Positions 36,378 to 45,913 are shown, counted from the stretch's first letter. The stretch is DNA of 64,000 bases from CALGLS01 sp047626155 (GCA_047626155.1 JBLHRR010000008.1:12287-76286), one strand, 5' to 3'. Numbers and translations: made by a program. Notes: generated by a model from the sequence alone, not told the origin.

Positions 36378-37172
36378 ATGACCAAAGCTCATATTTATGT
36401 CATAGTCGCTGCAGTGATTTGTTTTTCATTGCTTTATTGCGGTTTTGACACCAAAACGAAGAATCACGACCAAGTAGAAGAAAAGCGGGCGCTTAATTCG
36501 GCCAGCACTGATATAAGAGTTTTGCTTAAAGAAGCAAAAACTCAACTGACACCTGGCCAATTGGCTAGTATTCAAAGTTTTGAGCAGGCAATAGAAGCGA
36601 GTACCACTCCCGAGGATAAGGTACAAAACCTAAAACTCTTGTCCGGAGCATGGTTTGAAATTCAAAGACCGGAAATTGCCGGGTTTTATGCTTCCGAAAT
36701 TGCAGAACTGCTCCAAGACGAAACATCTTGGTCTATTGCAGGTACAACTTATGGAATAGGCTTACAAAGAGCTTCTTCAGAGAAAGTAAAGGATTTTTGC
36801 CTTCAAAATTCAGTAGCTGCCTTTGAAAACGCTATTTCCATTAATCCGGAAAATATTGATCACAAAGTAAACTTGGCGGTTTGCTATACAGACTATCCTC
36901 CTAAAGGTAACCCGATGAAAGGGATCTTAATGTTGATAGACTTAAATAAAAAGAACCCAGATAATGTTGGAGTATTAACCAACTTGGGAAGATTAGGGAT
37001 TCAAACGGGACAATTTGAAAAAGCAATTGGCCGATTGGAGCGAGTGATTGAATTAAGTCCAACCCATACAAAAGCTTATTGCCTACTGGCAGAAGCCTAT
37101 CAGGGAGCTGGGCAACAAGCGAAAGCGACTGAAGCTGCTAATAAGTGCAGTCAGGGAGCGGCCGCTCAATAG
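36378..37172 (+). CDS. TPR-repeat lipoprotein
   Basis: A 264-residue protein. The N-terminal hydrophobic segment ends in LLYC (lipidation likely at C21). TPR units cover about 130-260 (AFENAISINPENIDHKVNLAVCY, and FEKAIGRLERVIELSPTHTKAYCLLAEAY in part). No catalytic motif. It is likely a periplasmic scaffold; the order HU, TPR lipoprotein, tiny ribosomal protein, rng recurs in Bacteroidota. Function unknown. Confidence 0.85.
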   Translation: MTKAHIYVIVAAVICFSLLYCGFDTKTKNHDQVEEKRALNSASTDIRVLLKEAKTQLTPGQLASIQSFEQAIEASTTPEDKVQNLKLLSGAWFEIQRPEIAGFYASEIAELLQDETSWSIAGTTYGIGLQRASSEKVKDFCLQNSVAAFENAISINPENIDHKVNLAVCYTDYPPKGNPMKGILMLIDLNKKNPDNVGVLTNLGRLGIQTGQFEKAIGRLERVIELSPTHTKAYCLLAEAYQGAGQQAKATEAANKCSQGAAAQ

Positions 37173-37341
37173 ATACGATACTTCATCAGGAAAACTCCTG
37201 GTTAAGATATACTTAAGAGTATCAGTTTTATGCGTTAAAACAAAAACTGATCGAAAACATTTATTTTATAATTGGGAAGCCAAAAGGTGTTTTGCGGATT
37301 TATACCGTTCCATCTGAGACTTCTTTTTAAAGAACTACATT

Positions 37342-37434
37342 ATGCCATGTGGAAAGAAGCGTAAGCGCCACAAGATCGCTACACACAAACGAAAGAAAAG
37401 ACTTCGTAAGAACAGACACAAGAAGAAGAAGTAA
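37342..37434 (+). CDS. 30-residue AURKAIP1/COX24-domain ribosomal protein (mS38/bS22-like)
   Basis: The reading frame MPCGKKRKRHKIATHKRKKR, followed by ten more mostly basic residues, is 30 codons plus stop. It matches the AURKAIP1/COX24 domain found in mitochondrial mS38 and mycobacterial bS22, small-subunit ribosomal proteins. The extreme basicity and conserved KRHKxATHKRKKRLRKNR pattern make it a real gene despite its size. It sits between the TPR lipoprotein and rng. Confidence 0.88.
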   Translation: MPCGKKRKRHKIATHKRKKRLRKNRHKKKK

Positions 37435-37873
37435 ATTCTCTTTTTGACTAGTGCTGCTGTAAATTACCAATAGGTAAATTATAGTATTTAGCACTAAATT
37501 GTTGCCGGAATGCTTGTGATAATAACGAGCATTCCGGTACCTGCTTACAGAATGATTTTCTTTAGCTTATTTTAAGGATAAGGGAGAGGATTCAATTTTC
37601 ACTCTTATTTATGCTAAATTGGGTTGTACAAAATTCACAGAGCTTTGAGTTTTGCGCATTCCTGTATCCAATAGCATCCTAATGAGATAGATGCCACTTG
37701 CAAGCTGATAAATGCTATAGTGATGCCTTTTTCTCAGATGAACTTTCGTGTTTACTTCTCTAGAAATTTCTTTCTGTACGTCTGTAAAACGAATTGACTC
37801 AGCTTTGAATAGCCTGAGCTGAATTTTTTCGACGCCTATTTCTAATTGCATTTTGCCTTCACCTTATATATAT
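37435..37873. other. Intergenic region upstream of rng, with a weak leftward reading frame
   Basis: About 440 bases. A leftward frame occupies 37609-37851; otherwise no gene is visible. No exact TAnnTTTG element was found directly upstream of rng. Confidence 0.45.
37609..37851 (-). CDS. Small hypothetical protein, possible T9SS sorting-domain remnant
   Basis: An 80-codon frame starting at an ATG. The sequence IQLRLFKAESIRF ... HHYSIYQLASGIYLIRMLLDTG resembles the second half of a T9SS type A sorting domain, in which ...LPSGIYLIRL... is a hallmark. It has no signal peptide and no cargo domain, so it could be a leftover of a larger gene or a chance frame. It is divergent from rng and within 25 bases of its start. 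Confidence 0.3.
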   Translation of the reverse strand: MQLEIGVEKIQLRLFKAESIRFTDVQKEISREVNTKVHLRKRHHYSIYQLASGIYLIRMLLDTGMRKTQSSVNFVQPNLA

Positions 37874-39484
37874 ATGAGCAAAATAGTAGAACGCAAGCCT
37901 AACCCTGTTCCTACTGAGCCGAGTGATGTGAAATTAGAGAAAGAACTCATTATTAACTCAACGCCCACAGAAGTAGAAATTGCTTTGCTGGAGAATGGTA
38001 AACTGGTAGAATTGCACTACCAGAAAACCAACACTAATTTTACAGTTGGCGATATTTTCGTCGGGCGTATCAGGAAATTGATGCCTGGTCTCAATGCCGC
38101 TTTTGTGGATATTGGCCACAAAAAAGACGCTTTCCTTCATTACACTGATCTTGGACCAAGACTCCGTTCTTTGGTTAAGTACAGCAATGAATCTATTTCA
38201 GGGAAGCAGAGCACCCACTTATTAGACCGATTTACCTTTGAACCTGAAATAGTTAAAACAGGTAAGGTTACTCAGGTCTTAAATAAGAGGGAAAAATTAT
38301 TGGTTCAAATCCTTAAGGAGCCTATTTCTACAAAAGGGCCTCGCCTAAGTTGTGAAGTAACCATTCCTGGAAGGTACGTCGTATTAACGCCATTTTCCGA
38401 CATCATTGCGGTGTCGAAAAAGATAGGAAGTTCAGACGAAAGAAAGCGATTACGTACTTTGATCGAAAGCATCAAACCGAAAAATTTCGGGCTGATCGTA
38501 AGGACGGCAGCAGAGGGGAAACGAGTAGCAGAGCTTCATGAAGAGCTACTGGGGCTGATGTCTAAATGGGAGGAAATCCACAAACAACTACATCAGTCGG
38601 AACCGCCTAAAAAATTGTTAAGTGAACTAGATAAAGCTTCTAGTATCTTACGTGATGTACTCAGCGATTCCTTTAATAAAATCGTAGTCAACGATAAAGA
38701 ATTGTATGAAAATACAAAAACGTTGTTGAGTTCTATATCTCCGGAACAAGTTAATATCGTAAAACATCACAAGTCGAATAAAGCTCTTTTTGATGCCTAC
38801 GGAGTCAGTCGTCAAATCAAATCTTCGTTTGGTAAGACAGCTACAATGCCTAGCGGCGCATATCTTGTTATTGAATCTACGGAAGCAATGCACGTGGTTG
38901 ATGTGAACAGTGGGCATAAAGTATCGACTGGAGAACAAGCGCAAGCAGTACTAAATGTGAATTTAGAATCTGCAGATGAGATTGCGCGTCAAATGAGATT
39001 GCGAGATATTGGGGGGATCATCATTATCGACTTTATCGATATGAGAAACCCGGAACATAAAAGACAATTGGTAAAAGCCATGCGGGACGCGATGAGAAGG
39101 GATCGGGCTCAACATACCATTTTGCCATTAAGTAAGTTCGGTTTGATGCAGATTACGCGTCAGCGGGTTCGCCCAGAAGTGAAAATTAATACTGCCGAAG
39201 TTTGCCCTTCTTGTGAAGGTTCCGGAAAGATAAATCCGTCGATTCTTTTGACAGATAATATTGAAAGAGATCTGGAGTACATCTTACAGTCCCGGCCAAA
39301 CTCTAAGATTCAATTACATGTCCATCCATATATCTACGCTTTCATGAAGCAAGGGCTGCCAAGCATGCAAATGCGCTGGTTTACAAAGTATTTCAAATGG
39401 ATAAAAATATTTTCTAAGGGTAATTACCAAGTAATGCAATACACTTTCTTTGATGACAATGAAGATGAAATTCGGTTGTCTTAG
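37874..39484 (+). CDS. rng: Ribonuclease E/G family endoribonuclease
   Basis: A protein of about 536 residues with an N-terminal S1 domain (about 35-120; GDIFVGRIRKLMPGLNAAFVDIG), the catalytic DNase-I-like core with metal-binding aspartates in VDVNSGH (about 341-347) and IIDFIDM (about 385-391), and the zinc-link motif CPSCEGSG (about 443-450) used for dimerisation. RNase G trims rRNA and starts mRNA decay. I chose the ATG at 37874; a TTG seven codons upstream is also in frame. A terminator follows at 39539. Confidence 0.94.
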   Translation: MSKIVERKPNPVPTEPSDVKLEKELIINSTPTEVEIALLENGKLVELHYQKTNTNFTVGDIFVGRIRKLMPGLNAAFVDIGHKKDAFLHYTDLGPRLRSLVKYSNESISGKQSTHLLDRFTFEPEIVKTGKVTQVLNKREKLLVQILKEPISTKGPRLSCEVTIPGRYVVLTPFSDIIAVSKKIGSSDERKRLRTLIESIKPKNFGLIVRTAAEGKRVAELHEELLGLMSKWEEIHKQLHQSEPPKKLLSELDKASSILRDVLSDSFNKIVVNDKELYENTKTLLSSISPEQVNIVKHHKSNKALFDAYGVSRQIKSSFGKTATMPSGAYLVIESTEAMHVVDVNSGHKVSTGEQAQAVLNVNLESADEIARQMRLRDIGGIIIIDFIDMRNPEHKRQLVKAMRDAMRRDRAQHTILPLSKFGLMQITRQRVRPEVKINTAEVCPSCEGSGKINPSILLTDNIERDLEYILQSRPNSKIQLHVHPYIYAFMKQGLPSMQMRWFTKYFKWIKIFSKGNYQVMQYTFFDDNEDEIRLS

Positions 39485-39849
39485 AAAAATGACTGCTTGT
39501 ATGAGGAAGGCGCGTTGTGCTATTTACTTTAGAAAAGTGCCCTTATTGGTTTTATATCAATAAGGGCATTTTTCATAAAAGCTATGGCAACTTTTTCCTG
39601 CTTTTCTTTGTACATAGGCCTCCGAAGAATCTGAAGCTAAAAGATTGAGTTATATAATAGACTCTATTATTCTAGTAGTTTTGTATTGAAGGGAAATAGG
39701 AGGAATCAACGGACGGGAGGATCGAGTCTAGTGGTCTAAATTATTTTTTGTGTAATAAAATAGTATATAGAAAGGCTTACTTATTACCTTGTATGAACTT
39801 ATGGGTTCTTCACCCTATACAATCTTCTTTCAAAAAAACAATCCCTTAA
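39485..39849. other. Intergenic region between rng and rprX
   Basis: Holds the rng terminator and TAGTTTTG (39676-39683), an exact -7 match that would give rprX a leader of about 160 bases. No gene seen. Confidence 0.5.
39539..39573 (+). terminator. Rho-independent terminator of rng
   Basis: GCCCTTATTG (39539-39548) pairs perfectly with CAATAAGGGC (39558-39567) around a 9-base loop, followed by ATTTTT. Confidence 0.85.
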
Positions 39850-41403
39850 ATGAGTAGAAGAGCGATTTGGTTGGTTATTGGTTTGATGAGTACTGCACTC
39901 ATCGGGATTGTATTGTTGCAAACCTACTGGATTCGTTCAAATATTCAAGAAAATCAGGATCGTTTTGAGAAAGGAGTATTCTCTGTTCTTAACCGGGTTT
40001 CCAGCAAATTGCAGATAGCGGAAGATATGGAGGAAAGTATGGAGGTTATTAACTTAGATGAAGATTTCCGAACCAAGTTATTTAGACAGCTGAGAGGAGC
40101 TTCGGAAAACATGGTCGTGGAATTTAACGCAGGAGAGGTACTGTTAGATTCTTTTGTTTTGGGAGGAGAAAGCAATAGAAATATCTACGAACAGTATAGT
40201 TCAGACAACGATACTTGTACTTGTCCTAATTGTGAAAGAGAGCGCTCCGAACGTTACCAAAGAATCGTTGACTATAAGGAGCGGAAAGGGCTGATGAAAT
40301 TACTAAAACCAGAGCCAATTACCCAGCGTATTAATATCAATTACCTCGATGAATTCATTCGGAATGAGATGGCGAATCACGGGATCAAAATCGGCTATGA
40401 TTATGGTGTTTTTGCTCATAAGGATCGTTCTTTTGTTATTAGAAACGGATTTTATGTAGTGAAAGACAGCAGCCCGCATACGGTAGCTACAGGTTGGAAG
40501 AATCTTTTTAACTCAGAATATCGTGTTGATCTTTTTCCAGAGGATATTAATAGCCCTGGATTATTGACCATTTATTTCCCCGGTAGAGCAAGCCTGTTTT
40601 GGGGATCGGTTTGGAAAGCATTATTGGCCTCCATCCTTTTCACTGGGATCATTTTATTTTGTTTTGCCTATACGATTCAAGTCATTTTCCAACAGAAAAA
40701 ATTGTCAGAGATGAAAACAGATTTCATCAATAATATGACTCATGAATTTAAGACACCAATCGCTACAATTTCCCTCGCTGCCGATTCTATGACTAATCCG
40801 ATGGTGGCAGGAAACCCAGAGAAAATTGGTCGTTTTGCTAAAATTATAAAGCAAGAAAATAAACGAATGAACAGCCAGGTAGAAAAAGTATTACAAATGG
40901 CGGTTATTGATAAACGAGATTTTAACTTGAAGTTGACGAATCTAGATATGCATATCATCATTGAGCAGGCCGTTAGAAACTCAAGCCTTCAGGTGGAGCG
41001 CAGAGAAGGAAAAGTAAGTACTGACCTAAGAGCTGAAAAATATATGATCCAAGGAGATTTGACCCATGTTTCTAATATTATTAATAACCTTTTGGAGAAT
41101 GCAAACAAATATTCGCCGGAAAAACCAGAAATTTATATCCATACACGCAATGTATCTAATGGACTTGAAGTTATAGTCAGTGATAAAGGCTTTGGAATGA
41201 CAAAAGAGGCTAGAAAACACATCTTTGACAAATTTTACAGAGTCCATACCGGTGATCTTCATGACGTAAAAGGTTTCGGTTTAGGACTTAGTTATGTAAA
41301 AGCAATGATGACCGCGCATAAAGGACAGATAGATGTCAAAAGTGAATTAGGAAAAGGAAGTAGTTTTATATTATCTTTCCCCTTTGTTCAATATCAGGAT
41401 TAA
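39850..41403 (+). CDS. rprX: Sensor histidine kinase RprX-like
   Basis: A 517-residue inner-membrane kinase: TM helix at about 6-28, a periplasmic domain (about 30-247), a second TM helix (about 250-275), HisKA with H298 in MTHEFKTPIATISLA, and an HATPase (N-box NIINNLLENANKYSPE near 412-427, G-box SDKGFGM, then FGLGLSYV). It resembles RprX of Bacteroides fragilis and is paired with rprY 81 bases downstream. The periplasmic domain holds a C-x-C-x-x-C motif (C123, C125, C128) suggestive of metal or redox sensing; the true signal is unknown. Confidence 0.92.
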   Translation: MSRRAIWLVIGLMSTALIGIVLLQTYWIRSNIQENQDRFEKGVFSVLNRVSSKLQIAEDMEESMEVINLDEDFRTKLFRQLRGASENMVVEFNAGEVLLDSFVLGGESNRNIYEQYSSDNDTCTCPNCERERSERYQRIVDYKERKGLMKLLKPEPITQRININYLDEFIRNEMANHGIKIGYDYGVFAHKDRSFVIRNGFYVVKDSSPHTVATGWKNLFNSEYRVDLFPEDINSPGLLTIYFPGRASLFWGSVWKALLASILFTGIILFCFAYTIQVIFQQKKLSEMKTDFINNMTHEFKTPIATISLAADSMTNPMVAGNPEKIGRFAKIIKQENKRMNSQVEKVLQMAVIDKRDFNLKLTNLDMHIIIEQAVRNSSLQVERREGKVSTDLRAEKYMIQGDLTHVSNIINNLLENANKYSPEKPEIYIHTRNVSNGLEVIVSDKGFGMTKEARKHIFDKFYRVHTGDLHDVKGFGLGLSYVKAMMTAHKGQIDVKSELGKGSSFILSFPFVQYQD

Positions 41404-41484
41404 AAGAAAAACGGTATTGAATACCCTTGAATTAAAAGTATAAAGCAACGATAAACTCAGATCAAAAGAAAAACCTAATAATTT

Positions 41485-42201
41485 ATGTCAACAGGAAACA
41501 AGATACTCCTCGTAGAAGATGATCAAAATTTTGGCGATGTTCTTCGCTCTTACCTCGAAATGCATGACTATGAAGTCACACTAGCTACTGACGGTGAAAT
41601 GGGATTGTCAACCTATAACAAAGACAGTTTCGACCTCGGAATATTCGATGTAATGATGCCTAAAAAAGATGGCTTTACACTGGCTAAAGACATTAGAGAC
41701 AATGGAGGTACAATGCCGATTATTTTCCTCACGGCAAAAACAATGAAAGAAGACGTACTCAAAGGTTTCAAATTGGGAGCAGATGATTACATATCAAAAC
41801 CATTCAACTCGGAAGAATTACTATATCGTATTCAGGCCATACTCAAAAGAAGTCAGCAAAAGGTAGATCCGAAGGACGACATCAAGGAGTTCAATATAGG
41901 TAAGTATCATTTCGATTTCCCTGTCCGTATTTTAACGGATACAATAACAAAAGAAACGGCAAAACTTTCTCCCAAGGAAGCACAACTGCTCCGTATGTTC
42001 TGTCTTAAGATGAATGACGTTTTACCACGTTCCGAAGCTTTGACAAAAATTTGGGGTGAAGACAACTATTTCACTGCTCGTAGTATGGATGTTTTTGTAA
42101 CGAAACTTCGGAAATACCTGAAAGGAGATACCAATATAGAGATTGTAAACATTCATGGAAATGGTTTCCAGTTGCTGGTAAAAGGAATGGAGGAAGCTTA
42201 A
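41485..42201 (+). CDS. rprY: Response regulator transcription factor RprY-like (OmpR family)
   Basis: A 238-residue regulator. The receiver domain has the acidic pocket EDD (11-13), phosphoacceptor D55 in FDVMMPKKDG and the conserved FLTAK lysine; the C-terminal winged helix ends with RSMDVFVTKLRKYLKGD and INIHGNGFQL. Its neighbour rprX is the expected kinase. It shares long stretches with B. fragilis RprY (FLTAKTMKEDVLKGFKLGAD). It should bind DNA when phosphorylated. A strong terminator follows. Confidence 0.94.
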   Translation: MSTGNKILLVEDDQNFGDVLRSYLEMHDYEVTLATDGEMGLSTYNKDSFDLGIFDVMMPKKDGFTLAKDIRDNGGTMPIIFLTAKTMKEDVLKGFKLGADDYISKPFNSEELLYRIQAILKRSQQKVDPKDDIKEFNIGKYHFDFPVRILTDTITKETAKLSPKEAQLLRMFCLKMNDVLPRSEALTKIWGEDNYFTARSMDVFVTKLRKYLKGDTNIEIVNIHGNGFQLLVKGMEEA

Positions 42202-42235
42202 GGTAAAAGGGGATAGCAAGCAAGAGTATAATAAA

Positions 42236-42281
42236 AAGAAGAGCGCCTTACTGAAAGTCAGTAAGGCGCTCTTCTTTTTTA
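42236..42281. terminator. Bidirectional terminator between rprY and ftsH
   Basis: GAGCGCCTTACTGA (42241-42254) pairs perfectly with TCAGTAAGGCGCTC (42258-42271), with an A-rich left side and a T-run on the right. It serves the convergent rprY and ftsH genes. Confidence 0.9.
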
Positions 42282-42317
42282 CCCTGAGCTGGAAAGGAGG
42301 TTAAAAACCATCTGAGA

Positions 42318-44318
42318 TTAAACCTCTTTTGAAGGATCTTCATCAGAAGTAGGAGCACCACCCTGAGGTAAGTCTTCTTCTATTTCTGTATCGTTATCCG
42401 AAAGTTTTTCATTGGCTGCATCAAGCTTTGCTTTTACATCAGCTGGGCGCTCACCAATCAATCGTTCTACATCGGATTTCAATAGGACCTCGTTTTCTAA
42501 CAAGGCATTTGCGAGTATTTCCAGTTCGTTATGTTTTTCACGAAGTAACTTCTGTGCCCGTTCGTATTGTTTCTCTACCAGTACTCGAACTTCTTTGTCT
42601 ATCATAGAAGCTGTTTCATCGGAGTAAGGTTTGCTAAATTGTTCCTGCATGCCATAGAAGGATACATTTCCTACCTTTTCACTCATACCATATACGGATA
42701 CCATCCCATAAGCCATTTTAGTTACCTGATCCAAATCGCTTTGCGCGCCAGTGGATATCTTGTCAAAGATCACTCGTTCTGCAGCTCTGCCGCCAAAGGT
42801 CATACACATTCTGTCCAGAAGTTGTTCTGTTCTAGTAATGTACTCCTCTTTAGGTAAATACTGCGCATATCCTAACGTGCCAACACCACGTGGAACTATT
42901 GTTACTTTTACTAAAGGAGAGGCATGTTCCAAGAACCATCCACAAACCGCGTGACCAGCTTCGTGATAAGCAATGATTTTCTTTTCACTAGGCGAAATGA
43001 TTTTGTTCTTTTTTTCCAAACCACCAATGGCTCTATCTAGAGCGTAGTTGAAATCATCAAGATCAATTTCCCGCTTGTTGCGGCGAGCAGCGATCAAAGC
43101 AGCTTCATTACAAACATTAGCGATTTCTGCTCCGGCAAAACCAGGAGTCATCTCTGCAAGTATCTCTGCTTTTACGCTAGGTCCAATTTTGATGTTTTTC
43201 AAATGAACATTGAAGATAGCTTCTCTACCTTTTAAATCTGGGCGATCAATTCCAATCTGACGATCAAAACGACCAGGTCGAAGTAAGGCGCTATCAAGTA
43301 CATCCGGACGGTTGGTCGCAGCCATGAGGATCACCCCTTTGTCGGTGCTGAACCCATCCATTTCTACCAAAAGCTGATTAAGAGTATTTTCTCTCTCGTC
43401 ATTACCACCCTGGAAAGCTCCCTTCCCTCTGGCACGACCAATGGCATCAATTTCATCAATAAAAACGATGCAAGGCGCTTTTTCACGAGCTTGCTTAAAG
43501 AGATCTCGTACACGAGATGCTCCAACCCCCACAAACATTTCCACAAATTCTGAACCAGATATAGAGAAAAAAGGAACACCTGCTTCACCAGCAACCGCTT
43601 TCGCTAAAAGGGTTTTACCAGTACCTGGAGGGCCTACTAATAGAACACCTTTTGGTATTTTACCACCTAGGGAAGTATATTTTTTAGGATTTTTCAAAAA
43701 ATCAACGACTTCCATGACCTCTTCTTTTGCCTCGTCCAAGCCAGCAACGTCTTCGAAGGTTACGTTTACTTTGGCATTGCCATCGAATAGTGCCGCTTTT
43801 GATTTCCCAATATTGAATATCTGTGACCCAGGGCCACCACCACCACCACCTACCCGGCGCATAATAAAGAGCCAGATTCCTACAATAATTAGAATCGGTA
43901 GAATCCAGTTGATTATAGTGCCAAGCCAGTTGTGTTTGGTTTCATACTCAGCGTGTACTTTGTCTGCAATAGAAAAGTCTTTTTGAGCAAGTTCTAACTT
44001 TTCGTCGAAACGGTCTATCGGACCAATTTCAAAAGTGAAGTGAGGGCGGACAGCGCCGAATTTACCTTCAGCAGCATCCTTGTACTTACTGAGCCTATCT
44101 TCTTTGATATACACATGGGCATATTCTTTATTGACGACTACGAGTTTTTTTACATCTCTTGAATTGATCATCGACTCAAACTTACCCCAAGTAATATTTT
44201 CATTAGGAGCATTACTGAGGCTATAGAAATTTAATCCAAGGAGAAATAATGCCAGTATTCCGTAAATCCAGTACGAATTGAATCTGGGCGTTACTGGCTT
44301 TTGATCGTTATCTTCCAT
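42318..44318 (-). CDS. ftsH: ATP-dependent zinc metalloprotease FtsH
   Basis: A 666-residue membrane AAA+ protease. Two TM helices (about 15-33 and 130-150) flank a periplasmic domain. The AAA domain has Walker A GPPGTGKT (about 228-235), Walker B CIVFIDEIDAIG and the SRH. The peptidase domain has the zinc site HEAGH (449-453). Members degrade misfolded membrane proteins and regulators. The C-terminal tail is acidic. ATG start. It is followed upstream by rsfS on the same strand, with a 217-base gap. Confidence 0.97.
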   Translation of the reverse strand: MEDNDQKPVTPRFNSYWIYGILALFLLGLNFYSLSNAPNENITWGKFESMINSRDVKKLVVVNKEYAHVYIKEDRLSKYKDAAEGKFGAVRPHFTFEIGPIDRFDEKLELAQKDFSIADKVHAEYETKHNWLGTIINWILPILIIVGIWLFIMRRVGGGGGGPGSQIFNIGKSKAALFDGNAKVNVTFEDVAGLDEAKEEVMEVVDFLKNPKKYTSLGGKIPKGVLLVGPPGTGKTLLAKAVAGEAGVPFFSISGSEFVEMFVGVGASRVRDLFKQAREKAPCIVFIDEIDAIGRARGKGAFQGGNDERENTLNQLLVEMDGFSTDKGVILMAATNRPDVLDSALLRPGRFDRQIGIDRPDLKGREAIFNVHLKNIKIGPSVKAEILAEMTPGFAGAEIANVCNEAALIAARRNKREIDLDDFNYALDRAIGGLEKKNKIISPSEKKIIAYHEAGHAVCGWFLEHASPLVKVTIVPRGVGTLGYAQYLPKEEYITRTEQLLDRMCMTFGGRAAERVIFDKISTGAQSDLDQVTKMAYGMVSVYGMSEKVGNVSFYGMQEQFSKPYSDETASMIDKEVRVLVEKQYERAQKLLREKHNELEILANALLENEVLLKSDVERLIGERPADVKAKLDAANEKLSDNDTEIEEDLPQGGAPTSDEDPSKEV

Positions 44319-44535
44319 TTGAAGCGGTGTTATTTTTACTTTCCTAGATCGAGTACTCTGATTAATTTGCTCGGTGTACTGCTGTGTAGAAAGTGATAAT
44401 TATTAATGTTATATAAACTGAACATATTAAGAACAGTAAAATGAAGATTTCGTTTGAAGTAATCGACAGATATAAGGTTTTTTTATGCAAACCTATCTAT
44501 CTGACCAGACGGATGTCGTCAGATAGATAGGTGAC

Positions 44536-44922
44536 CTATAGATTTTGATACTCCGTAAAGATGCCATCTCCCCATAAATCTTCTAATTCATAAAAGGATC
44601 GCTTTTCTTTATAGAAGACATGAACGACGATATTAAAGTAATCCAATAAAACCCATAAAGCATTTTGCTGTCCTTCGAAATGGAGTGGGAGTAGCAAGGC
44701 TTCTTTTTTCAACCGGCCATAAATATTATCGGCTATCGATTTAACCTGTGTAGTAGAATCTCCTTCACAAATAATGAAAAAGTTAGTTGGGGCATCATCT
44801 AATTGACGAAGGTCTATTTTGACTATGTTTTTACCCTTGATGTCCTGAATGCTATCAATGATTAAAGCATTCAGCTCTTCATCAGACAGCGGCTTTTGTT
44901 GTGCTTCTTTTTGTGAACTCAA
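44536..44922 (-). CDS. rsfS: Ribosome silencing factor RsfS
   Basis: A 128-residue RsfS/Iojap/C7orf30 protein that binds uL14 on the 50S subunit and blocks subunit joining in poor nutrient conditions. Family motifs: LRQLDDAPTNFFIICEGDSTTQVKSIADN, seen here as TNFFIICEGDSTTQVKS, and VLLDYFNIVVHVFYKEKRSFYELEDLWGD in part. No ATG precedes the frame; the best start is TTG at 44920-44922, since a stop lies ten codons upstream. It is divergent from birA. Confidence 0.92.
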   Translation of the reverse strand: MSSQKEAQQKPLSDEELNALIIDSIQDIKGKNIVKIDLRQLDDAPTNFFIICEGDSTTQVKSIADNIYGRLKKEALLLPLHFEGQQNALWVLLDYFNIVVHVFYKEKRSFYELEDLWGDGIFTEYQNL

Positions 44923-45025
44923 ATTATCTATTTGTTTTAGAGAAAATTAACTCAATGAAAGGTTGTAAAAACCTTTGGCTCGTTGAAATCTATTACGCTT
45001 ATTTCAGAAGAACCTTGCTAAATTG

Positions 45026-45033
45026 TATCTTTG
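45026..45033 (+). promoter_or_regulatory. -7 element upstream of birA
   Basis: TATCTTTG matches TAnnTTTG exactly. No clear -33 TTTG is at the right distance (TTTC lies 20 bases upstream). The birA start is 46 bases downstream. Confidence 0.4.
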
Positions 45034-45079
45034 TATTCTAACTGAATGTACATAGGTAAAATTACTAAATTATATTTAC

Positions 45080-45844
45080 TTGCATACTATCGAAAACACC
45101 CTTTTCATGGGGCGTCATTTAGAGCACCTAAAGACGACTAGTTCTACTAACCAATACGCTATAAAACTTTTATCAAAAAGTAAACCACCTGAAGGAACTG
45201 TCATAACGACCGATGAACAGTCCATGGGGCGTGGTCAGATTGGCAGTTCTTGGGAGAGTGCGCCTGGTAAGAACCTGACATTTAGTGTCATTCTCTATCC
45301 CACATTTTTAGCGGTGTCAAAACAATTTGCCCTTACGCAATGCTTTGCCCTTGCTGTTGCTGATGCTTTAGACTTTTTTATTCCAGATTCGCTTGCGTTA
45401 AAATGGCCAAATGACATTTATGTAGGGAACAAAAAACTGGGCGGAATGTTATTGCAAAGTAGTATTAATCAAACACAGTTACTTCACGCCATTATTGGAG
45501 TAGGAATTAATGTCAATCAGGAACTATTTTTATCAGATGCTCCCAACCCCATTTCTCTTAAGCAGACACTTGGTAAAGAAGTTCCTTTGAATAGTCTGAT
45601 GGCAATCTTATGTTCTGCCATGGAAAAAAGATATTTGCAACTACGTGCAGGCCAATTTGATACCATTAGAAAAGATTACCTGAACAGGCTCTATTACTTT
45701 ATGGAAGATCGTTTATATAAGCGACCCGATGGAAACTTCTTCGAGGGGAGAATTGTAGATGTATTACCTGATGGGAAGTTATTAATGATCCACGATAAGG
45801 GAGAGGAGACTTTTGGGATGAAAGAGCTAAGTTTTATTCATTAG
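45080..45844 (+). CDS. birA: Biotin--[acetyl-CoA-carboxylase] ligase
   Basis: A 254-residue enzyme that activates biotin as biotinyl-AMP and attaches it to the carboxylase carrier protein. Motifs: GRGQIGSSWES (about 51-61), KWPNDIYVGNKKLGG (about 115-129) and GVGINVNQ. It lacks the N-terminal helix-turn-helix of E. coli BirA, so it is a group I ligase without repressor function. The TTG at 45080 gives (M)HTIENTLFMG, matching relatives that begin just before NTLFIG; the next ATG would cut into that conserved start. Confidence 0.93.
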   Translation: MHTIENTLFMGRHLEHLKTTSSTNQYAIKLLSKSKPPEGTVITTDEQSMGRGQIGSSWESAPGKNLTFSVILYPTFLAVSKQFALTQCFALAVADALDFFIPDSLALKWPNDIYVGNKKLGGMLLQSSINQTQLLHAIIGVGINVNQELFLSDAPNPISLKQTLGKEVPLNSLMAILCSAMEKRYLQLRAGQFDTIRKDYLNRLYYFMEDRLYKRPDGNFFEGRIVDVLPDGKLLMIHDKGEETFGMKELSFIH

Positions 45845-45854
45845 CTGAAATTAT

Positions 45855-45889
45855 AAATCCATAACCCAGTTTTGCCGGATTATGGATTT
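45855..45889. terminator. Hairpin between convergent birA and murA
   Basis: AAATCCATAA (45855-45864) pairs perfectly with TTATGGATTT (45880-45889) around a 15-base loop. The stem ends supply A-run and T-run, although the T stretch is short. Confidence 0.55.
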
Positions 45890-45913
45890 GTATGAAGAGG
45901 TTAAGTCTTCCTT

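Noticed and set aside
43441..43986. Rightward 181-codon frame inside ftsH
   Set aside because: Shadow of the conserved AAA domain on the other strand.
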